NCBI GenBank assembly: GCA_963732365.1
Contig: CAVSZC010000001.1
Span: 488,037 to 552,036 of the forward strand
DNA: 64,000 bases
Reading direction: 5' to 3'
From: SR-FBR-E99 sp963732365
Lineage (GTDB): Bacteria; Bacteroidota; Bacteroidia; Bacteroidales; VadinHA17
In this document: piece by piece, positions 26,115 through 34,884 of the stretch
Layout of the letters: each line of letters starts with the position of its first letter
Position numbering within the stretch: the first letter of the stretch is position 1
The notes under the pieces: model-generated
The model's input: the letters and a program-made list of their open reading frames with translations, nothing else
Told to the model about the DNA's origin: nothing
Database searches by the model: none
Program-made: the position numbers and the translations under genes

Positions 26115-27644
26115 CTACTCCCATTCAATTGTTGAGGGGGGTTTGGAACTGATATCATAAACCACCCTGTTTATTCCTTTAACCCTGTTTATTATCTGGT
26201 TGGATATCTCAGCAAGAAACTCATGCGGGAGATGGCTCCAGTCAGCTGTCATGCCGTCAGTGGAGGTAACAGCCCTGAGGACAACTGCATTCTCATAAGT
26301 CCGTTCATCTCCCATCACACCCACAGACTGCACCGGCAGAAGTATAACCGCGGCCTGCCACACCGAGTCATAGTATCCGTGCTGCTTCAATCCTGTAATA
26401 AAGATTTCATCCGCCTCACGCAGTGTATCAAGTTTTTCTTTGGTGACATCCCCTATTATCCTGATTGCCAGGCCCGGTCCGGGGAAGGGGTGCCTGTTGA
26501 GTATCCCGGGAGGCATGTTCAATGCACGGCCAACTCTTCTCACCTCATCTTTGAAGAGAAGACGCAAAGGTTCAATAACCTTCAGGTGCATCTTCTCAGG
26601 CAGCCCCCCCACGTTGTGGTGTGACTTGATGGTTGCCGACGGGCCGTTCACCGAGACAGACTCAATGACATCAGGATATATGGTGCCCTGGGCAAGCCAT
26701 TTGACATTCTGCACCTTATGTGCCTCACGATCAAATACTTCAATGAATACCCTGCCTATAATCTTGCGTTTCTTCTCAGGGTCACTTACACCCCTGAGCT
26801 CATCAACAAAACCTGATGCAGCATCAACACCCACCACGTTCAGCCCCATCTTCCTGTAAGCCTCGAGCACGGCCTCATATTCATTTTTGCGGAGGAGTCC
26901 GTTGTCAACGAATATGGATGTAAGATTGCTGCCAATAGCCCTGTCAAGCAATATGGCTGCAACAGATGAGTCGACCCCGCCTGACAGCCCCAGCACAACC
27001 CTGTCGTTACCCAGTCTTTCCCTGAGTGATCTGACTGTCATTTCAACAAACGATTCCGGCGTCCAGTCTCCCTTGCATCCGCATATCCCTGTGACAAAAT
27101 TCCCAAGCATCTTAAGACCCTCTGTCGTATGGTATACCTCAGGATGGAATTGAATTCCCCATGTATCTTCATTCTCAATCCGGAAGGCTGCCACCTCCAC
27201 ATCAGCTGTTGACCCGGTTATCATGTAACCCTCAGGTATTCTTGCGATCGTGTCACCATGCGACATCCACACCTGTGTTCCTGCGGCGACACCACTGAAG
27301 AGCCGGTCATTCTGATCAAGAGAAACCAGCCTCGCCCGGCCGTATTCACGTGTGTTTGACGGAAGCACTTCTCCCCCGAAATTATGAGTGAGGTGCTGCG
27401 CGCCGTAGCATACACCCAGCAGGGGTATCCTGCCTTTTATCCCGGTGAGGTCAGGCACGGGAGCCATTGCATCACGGACAGAATAGGGACTGCCGGAGAG
27501 GATAACCCCTTTGACTGTGTTGTCCGGTACGGGAAAATGATTGAAGGGATAAATTTCACAGTAGACATTCAGTTCTCTTATTCGCCTGGCAATCAGCTGT
27601 GTATATTGTGATCCGAAATCGAGGATCAGTATCTTTTCTGGCAC
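26115..27644 (-). CDS. guaA: GMP synthase (glutamine-hydrolysing)
   Basis: The N-terminal class I glutamine amidotransferase has the catalytic Cys in LGVCYGAQ. The ATP-pyrophosphatase domain has the P-loop LGLSGGVDSS, and the C-terminal dimerisation domain ends KPPSTIEWE. The 509 residues are full length. It converts XMP to GMP. The start codon is GTG at 27644. A -7 box lies upstream at 27678-27685. Confidence 0.97.
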   Translation of the reverse strand: MPEKILILDFGSQYTQLIARRIRELNVYCEIYPFNHFPVPDNTVKGVILSGSPYSVRDAMAPVPDLTGIKGRIPLLGVCYGAQHLTHNFGGEVLPSNTREYGRARLVSLDQNDRLFSGVAAGTQVWMSHGDTIARIPEGYMITGSTADVEVAAFRIENEDTWGIQFHPEVYHTTEGLKMLGNFVTGICGCKGDWTPESFVEMTVRSLRERLGNDRVVLGLSGGVDSSVAAILLDRAIGSNLTSIFVDNGLLRKNEYEAVLEAYRKMGLNVVGVDAASGFVDELRGVSDPEKKRKIIGRVFIEVFDREAHKVQNVKWLAQGTIYPDVIESVSVNGPSATIKSHHNVGGLPEKMHLKVIEPLRLLFKDEVRRVGRALNMPPGILNRHPFPGPGLAIRIIGDVTKEKLDTLREADEIFITGLKQHGYYDSVWQAAVILLPVQSVGVMGDERTYENAVVLRAVTSTDGMTADWSHLPHEFLAEISNQIINRVKGINRVVYDISSKPPSTIEWE

Positions 27645-27677
27645 GGAGAAAAACTGTTAAGAGTTAAAAGAATGGAA

Positions 27678-27685
27678 CAAAGATA
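27678..27685 (-). promoter_or_regulatory. -7 box for guaA
   Basis: The minus strand reads TATCTTTG, matching TAnnTTTG, 33 bases before the guaA start. The -33 element is weak. Confidence 0.5.
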
Positions 27686-27711
27686 GTTAATCTTTGGTTT
27701 GTACCTGCGCA

Positions 27712-28623
27712 TCAGATGTCATATGTCTCTCCTTCGCGCGCAGCCTCTGCTCCGGGGAATATCTGCCTGGCCTCCTCCTCAAGCTGGACAGGTGATTTAT
27801 ACCTGGCGGAAAAATGACCCAGCAGCAGCCTTCCGGCACCAGCCTCGCGTGCCACGGTGGCAGCATGGCGGGCGGTAGAGTGTCCTGTCTGACGGGCAAG
27901 TGACTCATGATCATCGCCGAAGGTGGCCTCATGATACAGCATGCTCACCCCTGCGACATATGTTGAAAGCCTGGGAAAGTAAGCCGTGTCACTGCAGAAC
28001 GCGTATGAAACACCTGGCACCGGCAGGGTGGTCATTTCTGCATTACTGATCACCTCACCGTCGTCGCGGACAATATCGGCACCGCTTTTCAACTGGGCCA
28101 TTTCGGCTATGGTAATCCCGCGACCGGCTATCTTCTCCTTGATGATCTTCCTGTCCTTCTCTTTCTCGCGGAACAAGAACCCGTAAGTCTTTACACGGTG
28201 TTTAAGGGGGAATGAAAATACCTGCACCCGCTTATCATCGAGGATGAGCTTCATTGATCGTCCTGCGAGTCCATGAGTTATTAACTCAAATCCCAGGTTG
28301 ATGTCAAAATCGGCAAGATGCCGTGCAAGCATTTCCTCAAAGGGTTCCGGAGCATAAACGTTCAGCGGTGATTTGCGCCCCATCAGGTTGAATGATGATA
28401 GCAGCGGATACAGACCGAAGAAGTGATCGCCGTGGAGGTGGCTGATGAAGATGTGATTTATCTTCCCGAAACGTATCCGGTACCGCCTCATCTGCATCTG
28501 CGTCCCTTCACCACAGTCAATTAAAAACAACCGCTCATGCACATTAAGTACATGAGCGGTTGGATATCGGTCTGAGGTGGGCAGAGCAGAGCTTGTTCCA
28601 AGTATGGTCAGCCTGAATGACAT
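27712..28623 (-). CDS. rnz: Ribonuclease Z
   Basis: This metallo-beta-lactamase-fold protein of 303 residues has the zinc motif FISHLHGDHFFGL, AFCSDTAYF and HSTARHAATVA. These are the tRNase Z landmarks for 3'-end maturation of tRNA. The tRNA-Asp in this window lacks an encoded CCA, so 3'-end processing of this kind is needed. It lies 14 bases after the STAS gene. Confidence 0.94.
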   Translation of the reverse strand: MSFRLTILGTSSALPTSDRYPTAHVLNVHERLFLIDCGEGTQMQMRRYRIRFGKINHIFISHLHGDHFFGLYPLLSSFNLMGRKSPLNVYAPEPFEEMLARHLADFDINLGFELITHGLAGRSMKLILDDKRVQVFSFPLKHRVKTYGFLFREKEKDRKIIKEKIAGRGITIAEMAQLKSGADIVRDDGEVISNAEMTTLPVPGVSYAFCSDTAYFPRLSTYVAGVSMLYHEATFGDDHESLARQTGHSTARHAATVAREAGAGRLLLGHFSARYKSPVQLEEEARQIFPGAEAAREGETYDI

Positions 28624-28637
28624 GCTGCCGTCAACAC

Positions 28638-28976
28638 TCAGGAAATGAGCTTCTCTGCCTCCTCGGTATCAGCGGTTATGGAGAGCACAGTGTCAAGCTG
28701 TGATATTGTTATCAGTCGCTCGACCGCTTCATTAAGACCGCACAGGACAAAAGTGCCACCGGCGTTCTTGCAGAGCCTGTTTGCCACCAGAATTGCGCTC
28801 AGACCTGAAGAATCACAATAATGACACTTTTTCAGGTCCAGAATGATATTCTTTTCACCCTTGCCCGATATGAGGACAAGCTCCGACTTGAGAGAAGGAG
28901 CAATATGGGTGTCAAGCTTCTCAGTCTCTATCCTGATTACAGTGCATCGATTTCGATTGTCTATTTTGAAGTCCAT
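28638..28976 (-). CDS. STAS domain protein (anti-sigma factor antagonist type)
   Basis: From the ATG at 28976 this is a 112-residue STAS domain with IILDLKKCHYCDSSGLSAIL; DSSG is the canonical phosphorylated-serine motif. A TTG six codons upstream (28994) is also in frame. It lies between rpsA and rnz with short gaps, so it is probably cotranscribed with translation and RNA-processing genes. Its partner kinase is not in the window. Confidence 0.88.
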   Translation of the reverse strand: MDFKIDNRNRCTVIRIETEKLDTHIAPSLKSELVLISGKGEKNIILDLKKCHYCDSSGLSAILVANRLCKNAGGTFVLCGLNEAVERLITISQLDTVLSITADTEEAEKLIS

Positions 28977-29006
28977 GGCAGAATGTTTTGGCAACCTAAA
29001 TGTAAG

Positions 29007-31031
29007 CTATTTTTTCTTTTTAGCTATACTTTTACTCTCTTTTTCTTCCATTTCTTCCTTGAGGGCAGCAAGCTCCGAGATGTCACCTAAAGTGGTTTTC
29101 TCAAGACTCGACTTTAACTTTCTGGCTGCCTTCTTGGTAACGTCGGCGTCAGCACGTTTTGATGCTGCCTCGGATCCTTTTCTCTCGTCCTCGAATACGC
29201 GGCTGTGAGATACAATGATCTTCTTGGCTCCTTTGTTAAACTCAATAACCTTGAAGTTCAGCTTGTCTTCAACAACTGCGCTGGTTCCGTCTTCCTTGAC
29301 AAGATGCTTCGGCGTGGCAAATCCTTCAACACCGTAAGGCAGGGCTATAATAGCTCCCTTGTCGAAGACCTCGATGACAGTCCCTTCATGGATTGAATCA
29401 ACCGTGAAGAGATCTTCGAATACATCCCACGGATTCTCCTCGAGCTGCTTGTGGCCCAGGCTGAGCCTCCTGTTGTCCTTGTCTATCTCAAGTACCACTA
29501 CCTCTATCTCAGCATCTATCGAGGTGAACTCGGCCGGATGCTTGATCTTCTTGGTCCATGACAGATCGGATATGTGTATCAGTCCGTCAACTCCCTCTTC
29601 GATCTCAACGAATACACCAAAGTTTGTGAAATTGCGAACGCGGGCCTTGTGGCGTGAATTGAGACTGTATTTCTTGTCTATTGCCTCCCACGGATCTATC
29701 TTGAGCTGTTTGATGCCAAGCGACATCTTGCGCTCTTCACGGTCGAGAGTAAGAATTACTGCTTCAACCTCATCGCCCACTTTCATGAATTCCTGTGCGC
29801 TGCGCAGGTGCTGTGACCATGACATCTCAGACACATGTATAAGACCTTCCACTCCGGTAGCGATCTCAACAAATGCACCGTAGTCAGCCATAACCACCAC
29901 CTTGCCCTTAACCTTATCACCCACTTTCATCGTTCCGCTGAGTGAATCCCACGGATGAGGCGTAAGCTGCTTCAGACCGAGTGCTATCCTCTTCTTGTCA
30001 TCATCAAAGTCAAGGATGACGACATTAAGCTTCTGGTCAAGCTGCACTATCTCTTCCGGATGGTTAACCCTGCCCCATGACAGATCAGTGATGTGGATAA
30101 GTCCGTCAACGCCACCGAGGTCAATGAAGACACCATATGATGTAATATTCTTGACTGTTCCTTCAAGAACCTGTCCTTTTTCAAGTTTAGAGATGATCTC
30201 TTTCTTCTGCTGCTCCAGTTCAGCCTCGATAAGGGCTTTGTGTGACACAACCACGTTCTTGAACTCCTGGTTGATCTTCACAACACGGAATTCCATCGTT
30301 TTGCCTACATAGACATCATAGTCGCGTATCGGCTTGACATCAATCTGTGAACCGGGCAGGAATGACTCAATGCCGAAGACATCGACAATCATGCCACCCT
30401 TTGTGCGGCACTTGATGTAACCGGTAATGATTTCGTTGTTCTCGAGGGCAGAGTTGACCCTGTCCCATGAGTTGTAAGCCCTTGCCTTCTTGTGTGAAAG
30501 AACAAGCTGTCCCTTCTTGTCTTCCTGGCTCTCAACATACACCTCCACCATGTCACCTACCTTGAGGTCCGGATTGTAACGGAATTCGTTGAGACTGACT
30601 ACCCCCTCCGACTTCTGTCCGATGTTGATAACCACTTCTCGGTTATTCATTGAAATAACCTTTCCATCAACCACCTCATCAACGGCAACGGTTGACAGCG
30701 TCTCTTCATAAAGCTTCTCCTGGCTTGCACGGCTCGTCTCCGTGGAGAATCCGTCTTTTTCATAAGCATCCCAGTCGAACTCATCAGGTGATGCCCCTGC
30801 GGTGAATGCAACTGCAGCGGCGGCAGCAGCTTCCTCAGCAACTCTCACCTTTTTTACTTTTTTCTCTTTGAGGATCGGCCTTTCTTCAGCCACCTCTTCA
30901 CCAGCCGATTCGGTTACTACCTCAGTGCCCTTTGCAACTACTTCATTTGCTTCTGTGTTTTCTGTGCTGATCTCAGCATTTGTCAGGTCTTCATTCAGGT
31001 TGTCAGCGACCTTTTCTTTTTTCTCACTCAT
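29007..31031 (-). CDS. rpsA: 30S ribosomal protein S1
   Basis: The 674-residue protein has six S1 domains, seen as repeated blocks such as VEGLIHVSEMSW, VDGLIHITDLSWGR and KVVVMADYGAFVEI. It also has an N-terminal Glu/Ala-rich extension of about 100 residues and a Lys/Glu-rich tail (E. coli S1 has 557 residues). Long S1 is usual in Bacteroidota, where mRNA recruitment relies little on Shine-Dalgarno pairing. A textbook promoter lies just upstream. Confidence 0.97.
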   Translation of the reverse strand: MSEKKEKVADNLNEDLTNAEISTENTEANEVVAKGTEVVTESAGEEVAEERPILKEKKVKKVRVAEEAAAAAAVAFTAGASPDEFDWDAYEKDGFSTETSRASQEKLYEETLSTVAVDEVVDGKVISMNNREVVINIGQKSEGVVSLNEFRYNPDLKVGDMVEVYVESQEDKKGQLVLSHKKARAYNSWDRVNSALENNEIITGYIKCRTKGGMIVDVFGIESFLPGSQIDVKPIRDYDVYVGKTMEFRVVKINQEFKNVVVSHKALIEAELEQQKKEIISKLEKGQVLEGTVKNITSYGVFIDLGGVDGLIHITDLSWGRVNHPEEIVQLDQKLNVVILDFDDDKKRIALGLKQLTPHPWDSLSGTMKVGDKVKGKVVVMADYGAFVEIATGVEGLIHVSEMSWSQHLRSAQEFMKVGDEVEAVILTLDREERKMSLGIKQLKIDPWEAIDKKYSLNSRHKARVRNFTNFGVFVEIEEGVDGLIHISDLSWTKKIKHPAEFTSIDAEIEVVVLEIDKDNRRLSLGHKQLEENPWDVFEDLFTVDSIHEGTVIEVFDKGAIIALPYGVEGFATPKHLVKEDGTSAVVEDKLNFKVIEFNKGAKKIIVSHSRVFEDERKGSEAASKRADADVTKKAARKLKSSLEKTTLGDISELAALKEEMEEKESKSIAKKKK

Positions 31032-31091
31032 GTTAAATTTACTTGATTGAAAATTAATAAGTTAGACATTATGTTGTTTAAAAATTGGTTG

Positions 31092-31123
31092 CAAAGATAG
31101 TAATTTTTTTATTCCATTGTCAA
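31092..31123 (-). promoter_or_regulatory. Promoter for rpsA
   Basis: The minus strand reads TTG (plus CAA 31121-31123), 21 bases, then TATCTTTG (plus 31092-31099). It is one of the best -33/-7 matches in the window, as expected for a highly expressed ribosomal gene. Confidence 0.68.
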
Positions 31124-31237
31124 CAATGATCAGATTTTCAGATGATAAGAAAATCCTCCCTCTTACCGGTAACCGGACTGATTAGATTGACACTTTTTTC
31201 TATTTTTGTCATCTGAATTAATCAGAAACCATAAATC

Positions 31238-32554
31238 ATGAGGATAGCTGTTGTAGGGACAGGTTATGTCGGGCTTGTTACCGGAACATGTTTTGCTGAG
31301 ACAGGTGTAACAGTCACCTGCGTTGATATTGACAGGGATAAGATCAGCCGCCTGCGGATGGCAAAACCTCCGATCTATGAGCCGGGACTGGAGACGATGA
31401 TACGGCGCAATGCCGAAAAAGGGAGGCTCTTCTTTACTACTGACATTGCCGAAGCAATAGACAAGTGCGAGGTGGTATTCATAACAGTAGGCACCCCTCC
31501 CGAAGAGGACGGCAGTGCTGACCTGTCTCACGTGCTCAGTGTGGCCAGAGACATAGGGCGCCACATGCAGGACTATATCCTTATTGTCACAAAAAGCACC
31601 GTACCTGTCGGAGCAGCCGAGATGGTACGGAAGGCTGTGAGCGAAGAGCTTGCTGCCAGAAACAGTAAGATTCCGTTCGATGTAGCCTCGAATCCTGAAT
31701 TCCTGAAGGAGGGAGATGCCATAGAGGACTTCCTGAGGCCTGAGAGGATTGTCATAGGGGTCGATTCTGACAGGGCTGAAGAGAAAATGCGCAAGCTCTA
31801 CAAGCCCTTTATCCTGAACCAGCATCCCATACTTTTTATGGACATTGCCTCGGCTGAGCTGACAAAGTATGCTGCCAATGCCATGCTCGCGACAAGGATC
31901 AGTTTCATCAACGAGATTGCAAACCTGTGCGACATCCTTGGGGCAGACGTGAACCTGGTCAGGAAAGGGATCGGGAGCGACAGCCGCATAGGAAATAAAT
32001 TTCTTTACCCCGGCGTGGGATACGGCGGGTCATGCTTCCCGAAGGATATTAAGGCTCTCATCAGATCGGCAGAGGAAAGGGGTTACTCAATGAATGTCAT
32101 CAAAGCCGTCGACATGGCCAACGAGCAGCAGAAACTACGGCTGATGACGAAAGTAACCGAGCACTTCGGGCCAGATCTGACAGGGCTTCTCTTCGCTGTG
32201 TGGGGGCTCACCTTCAAGCCGCAAACTGATGACACGCGCGAGTCTCCCTCATTGGTTATAATCAACAGGCTTCTTGAATCAGGCGCACAGGTCAAAGTCT
32301 ACGACCCCGCCGGCATGCCGGAAGTAATGGCAAAGCTGGGTGACAGGGTAACCTACGCCAGCGACCCCTACCAGGCAGCCGAGGGTGCTGACGCGCTGCT
32401 GCTCATAACAGAATGGGCTGAGTTCAGGCTGCCTGACTGGGACGAGGTATCTGACAAACTGAAACAGAAGATCGTTTTTGACGGCCGCAATGTCTTCGAC
32501 CCTGCTGAACTGAAACGCATGGGCTTTGTATATTACGGCATCGGACGCAGATAA
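31238..32554 (+). CDS. ugd: UDP-glucose 6-dehydrogenase
   Basis: The 438-residue protein begins MRIAVVGTGYVGLVTG (NAD loop), has the substrate region NPEFLKEGDAI and the catalytic Cys in GVGYGGSCFPKDIKAL, and ends in the UDP-binding domain. It oxidises UDP-glucose to UDP-glucuronate. First gene of a sugar-nucleotide operon reaching 36614, transcribed divergently from rpsA. Confidence 0.95.
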   Translation: MRIAVVGTGYVGLVTGTCFAETGVTVTCVDIDRDKISRLRMAKPPIYEPGLETMIRRNAEKGRLFFTTDIAEAIDKCEVVFITVGTPPEEDGSADLSHVLSVARDIGRHMQDYILIVTKSTVPVGAAEMVRKAVSEELAARNSKIPFDVASNPEFLKEGDAIEDFLRPERIVIGVDSDRAEEKMRKLYKPFILNQHPILFMDIASAELTKYAANAMLATRISFINEIANLCDILGADVNLVRKGIGSDSRIGNKFLYPGVGYGGSCFPKDIKALIRSAEERGYSMNVIKAVDMANEQQKLRLMTKVTEHFGPDLTGLLFAVWGLTFKPQTDDTRESPSLVIINRLLESGAQVKVYDPAGMPEVMAKLGDRVTYASDPYQAAEGADALLLITEWAEFRLPDWDEVSDKLKQKIVFDGRNVFDPAELKRMGFVYYGIGRR

Positions 32555-32579
32555 TAACAAACACAAACATAAACCGAAG

Positions 32580-33458
32580 ATGAAAGGCATAATTCTCGCC
32601 GGGGGCGCCGGCACAAGGCTCCATCCCATTACCGAGGCTGTCTCCAAACAACTGCTCCCGGTATATGACAAACCGATGATCTATTACCCTCTCTCAGCCC
32701 TCATGCTTGCCGGGATACGTGAGGTCCTTGTCATCTCCACACCGCGTGACCTGCCCAGTTTCCGTGCCCTGCTGGGTGACGGATCAAGGCTGGGAATGCA
32801 GTTCACCTATCGTGAACAGCCGTCCCCTGACGGTCTGGCACAGGCCTTTATTATAGGTGAGGAGTTCATCGGCACCGACAACGTCTGTATGATACTGGGA
32901 GACAACATCTTCTACGGTCAGGGCCTCAGAGGGATACTGAAAGAGGCAGCCACACTGCAGAAGGGTGCCGTGGTATTCGGCTATTCGGTCAACGACCCGG
33001 AACGGTATGGCGTCGTAGAGTTCGATGAAAAGTACCGCGCAGTAAGCATTGAGGAGAAGCCATTGAAACCCAAATCGAACTATGCCGTCACCGGGCTGTA
33101 TTTCTATGACAACACGGTAGCCTCACGCGCACGCAACCTGAAACCGTCACCGCGCGGCGAACTTGAGATCACTGACCTGAACAGGCTCTATCTTAACGAG
33201 GGGCTGCTTGAAGTGAAACTCCTGGGCCGGGGAATGGCATGGCTTGACACCGGCACCTTCGAAAGCCTGCTGCAGGCATCAAATTTTATTGCCACCCTTG
33301 AACAGAGACAGGGGCTGAGTGCTTCATGTATCGAGGAGATTGCCTTTTACAACGGCTTCATCACAAGAGAAAAACTGATTGAGCTTGCAAAGCCACTGGC
33401 AAAAAGCCAGTACGGTCAGTACCTGCTGAAAGTGGCAAATGAAATGGACCGGAAATGA
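32580..33458 (+). CDS. rmlA: Glucose-1-phosphate thymidylyltransferase
   Basis: From the ATG at 32580 the 292-residue protein begins MKGIILAGGAGTRLHP with SKQLLPVYDKPMIYYPLS, and has ILGDNIFYG and AWLDTGTFESLLQA. It makes dTDP-glucose from dTTP and glucose-1-phosphate. The reading frame is open further upstream but runs into ugd; this start lies 25 bases after it. Confidence 0.96.
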   Translation: MKGIILAGGAGTRLHPITEAVSKQLLPVYDKPMIYYPLSALMLAGIREVLVISTPRDLPSFRALLGDGSRLGMQFTYREQPSPDGLAQAFIIGEEFIGTDNVCMILGDNIFYGQGLRGILKEAATLQKGAVVFGYSVNDPERYGVVEFDEKYRAVSIEEKPLKPKSNYAVTGLYFYDNTVASRARNLKPSPRGELEITDLNRLYLNEGLLEVKLLGRGMAWLDTGTFESLLQASNFIATLEQRQGLSASCIEEIAFYNGFITREKLIELAKPLAKSQYGQYLLKVANEMDRK

Positions 33459-34015
33459 AAGTCATAAAAACTGAATTTCCGGGACTGCTCATTATAGAGC
33501 CTGACCTCTTCCAGGATGAAAGAGGCTACTTCTTCGAAAGCTATAACAGCCTGAAGTTCGGGAAGGAAGGCATTGATTATTCGCCTGTCCAGGATAATGA
33601 ATCAAGTTCTGCCAGAGGAGTTATTCGTGGCCTGCATTACCAGGAGGAGCCTCATGCACAGGCAAAGCTTATCAGGGTGATTGAGGGACAGATATATGAT
33701 GTTGCCCTCGATATCCGGAAAGGATCGCCTACATACGGAAAATGGTGCGGACTCGTCATTGACTCCGATGCAAAGAGACAATTCATGATTCCCAAAGGAT
33801 TTGCGCACGGATTCTCGGTGCTGAGCGAGAGGGCAATAGTTCTTTATAAGTGTGATAATCACTACTCCCGGGTACATGAGCGGGGGATAAATGCAATGGA
33901 CCCTTCGCTCAACATTGACTGGATGGTTGAGAAAGGTAAAGAGATCATAAGTTCAAAAGATTCAGAGCAACCCCTGTTCAAAGATATCTCAACAAGTTTT
34001 ATCTTTAAGGGATGA
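33455..34015 (+). CDS. rmlC: dTDP-4-dehydrorhamnose 3,5-epimerase
   Basis: This 186-residue cupin has ESYNSLKF, SSARGVIRGLHYQ (catalytic His in the RGLHYQ block) and PKGFAHGFSVLSE. Its start overlaps the rmlA stop by four bases. It epimerises dTDP-4-keto-6-deoxyglucose toward the rhamnose configuration. Confidence 0.96.
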   Translation: MKVIKTEFPGLLIIEPDLFQDERGYFFESYNSLKFGKEGIDYSPVQDNESSSARGVIRGLHYQEEPHAQAKLIRVIEGQIYDVALDIRKGSPTYGKWCGLVIDSDAKRQFMIPKGFAHGFSVLSERAIVLYKCDNHYSRVHERGINAMDPSLNIDWMVEKGKEIISSKDSEQPLFKDISTSFIFKG

Positions 34016-34884
34016 CAACTATTCTTGTTACCGGGTCTGCAGGACAGCTTGGCAGTGAAATAAGGGAGCGGTCTGTCCGTTACAGCGGGTACAACTTTAT
34101 CTTCACTGACACCGGAGAGCTTGATATAACAGATGAAGGGGCAACGGCAAACTTCATTTCCGCTGCCGCTCCTGCCTGGATCATCAACTGTGCAGCTTAT
34201 ACGGCCGTGGACAGGGCTGAGGAGGAGGAGCAACTTGCCACACTGATCAATGGCAGGGGGGTTGACAATATTGTAAGTGCCATAAGGGGAACAGGATGCC
34301 GGCTTATACATATTTCAACTGACTACGTTTTTGACGGCAGTTCACCATTACCCTACACAGAGGATGCTGCTATTGCACCCGCGTCGGCCTACGGACGGAG
34401 TAAGCTTGCGGGAGAGAAGGCTGCGCTTGCATGGCCGCATACAATGGTAATACGCACCTCGTGGCTCTACTCCTCGTACGGCAACAATTTCGTCAGGACC
34501 ATACTCGGAAAAGCAGGCTCCGCCGAGAGTATAAATGTTGTGTTTGATCAGGCCGGTTCGCCCACCTATGCGGCAGACCTGGCTGCAGCCATAATCGAGA
34601 TCATCAGCGGAGTGATACAGAACAGGCATCCCTACATACCCGGCATCTTCAACTACTCTGACGAAGGAGTATGCAGCTGGTATGACATTGCAAAAGAGAT
34701 AATCAGTGCAGCTGGCTCTCCTTGCGCAGTCAATCCTGTGAGGAGCTCTGCATATCCGTCAAGGGTTAAAAGACCTTCGTACAGCGTATTGGACAAGAGC
34801 AAGATCAAGGAAACATATAACCTTATCATTCCTCACTGGCGCGTCAGCCTGAACAATTGTTTAACAAAAATCAACACCATATGA
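34012..34884 (+). CDS. rmlD: dTDP-4-dehydrorhamnose reductase
   Basis: This 290-residue short-chain reductase starts TTILVTGSAGQLGSE and has the STDYVFDG and YGRSKLAGEKA (catalytic Tyr-x3-Lys) motifs. It overlaps rmlC by four bases. It performs the last step of dTDP-L-rhamnose synthesis. rmlB, the 4,6-dehydratase, is missing from this operon and must be elsewhere. Confidence 0.95.
   Translation: MTTILVTGSAGQLGSEIRERSVRYSGYNFIFTDTGELDITDEGATANFISAAAPAWIINCAAYTAVDRAEEEEQLATLINGRGVDNIVSAIRGTGCRLIHISTDYVFDGSSPLPYTEDAAIAPASAYGRSKLAGEKAALAWPHTMVIRTSWLYSSYGNNFVRTILGKAGSAESINVVFDQAGSPTYAADLAAAIIEIISGVIQNRHPYIPGIFNYSDEGVCSWYDIAKEIISAAGSPCAVNPVRSSAYPSRVKRPSYSVLDKSKIKETYNLIIPHWRVSLNNCLTKINTI

Noticed and set aside
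31188..31216. TTGAC...TATTTTTG upstream of ugd as a promoter
   Set aside because: The spacing between the two elements is only about 11 bases, too short for the Bacteroidota -33/-7 pattern.
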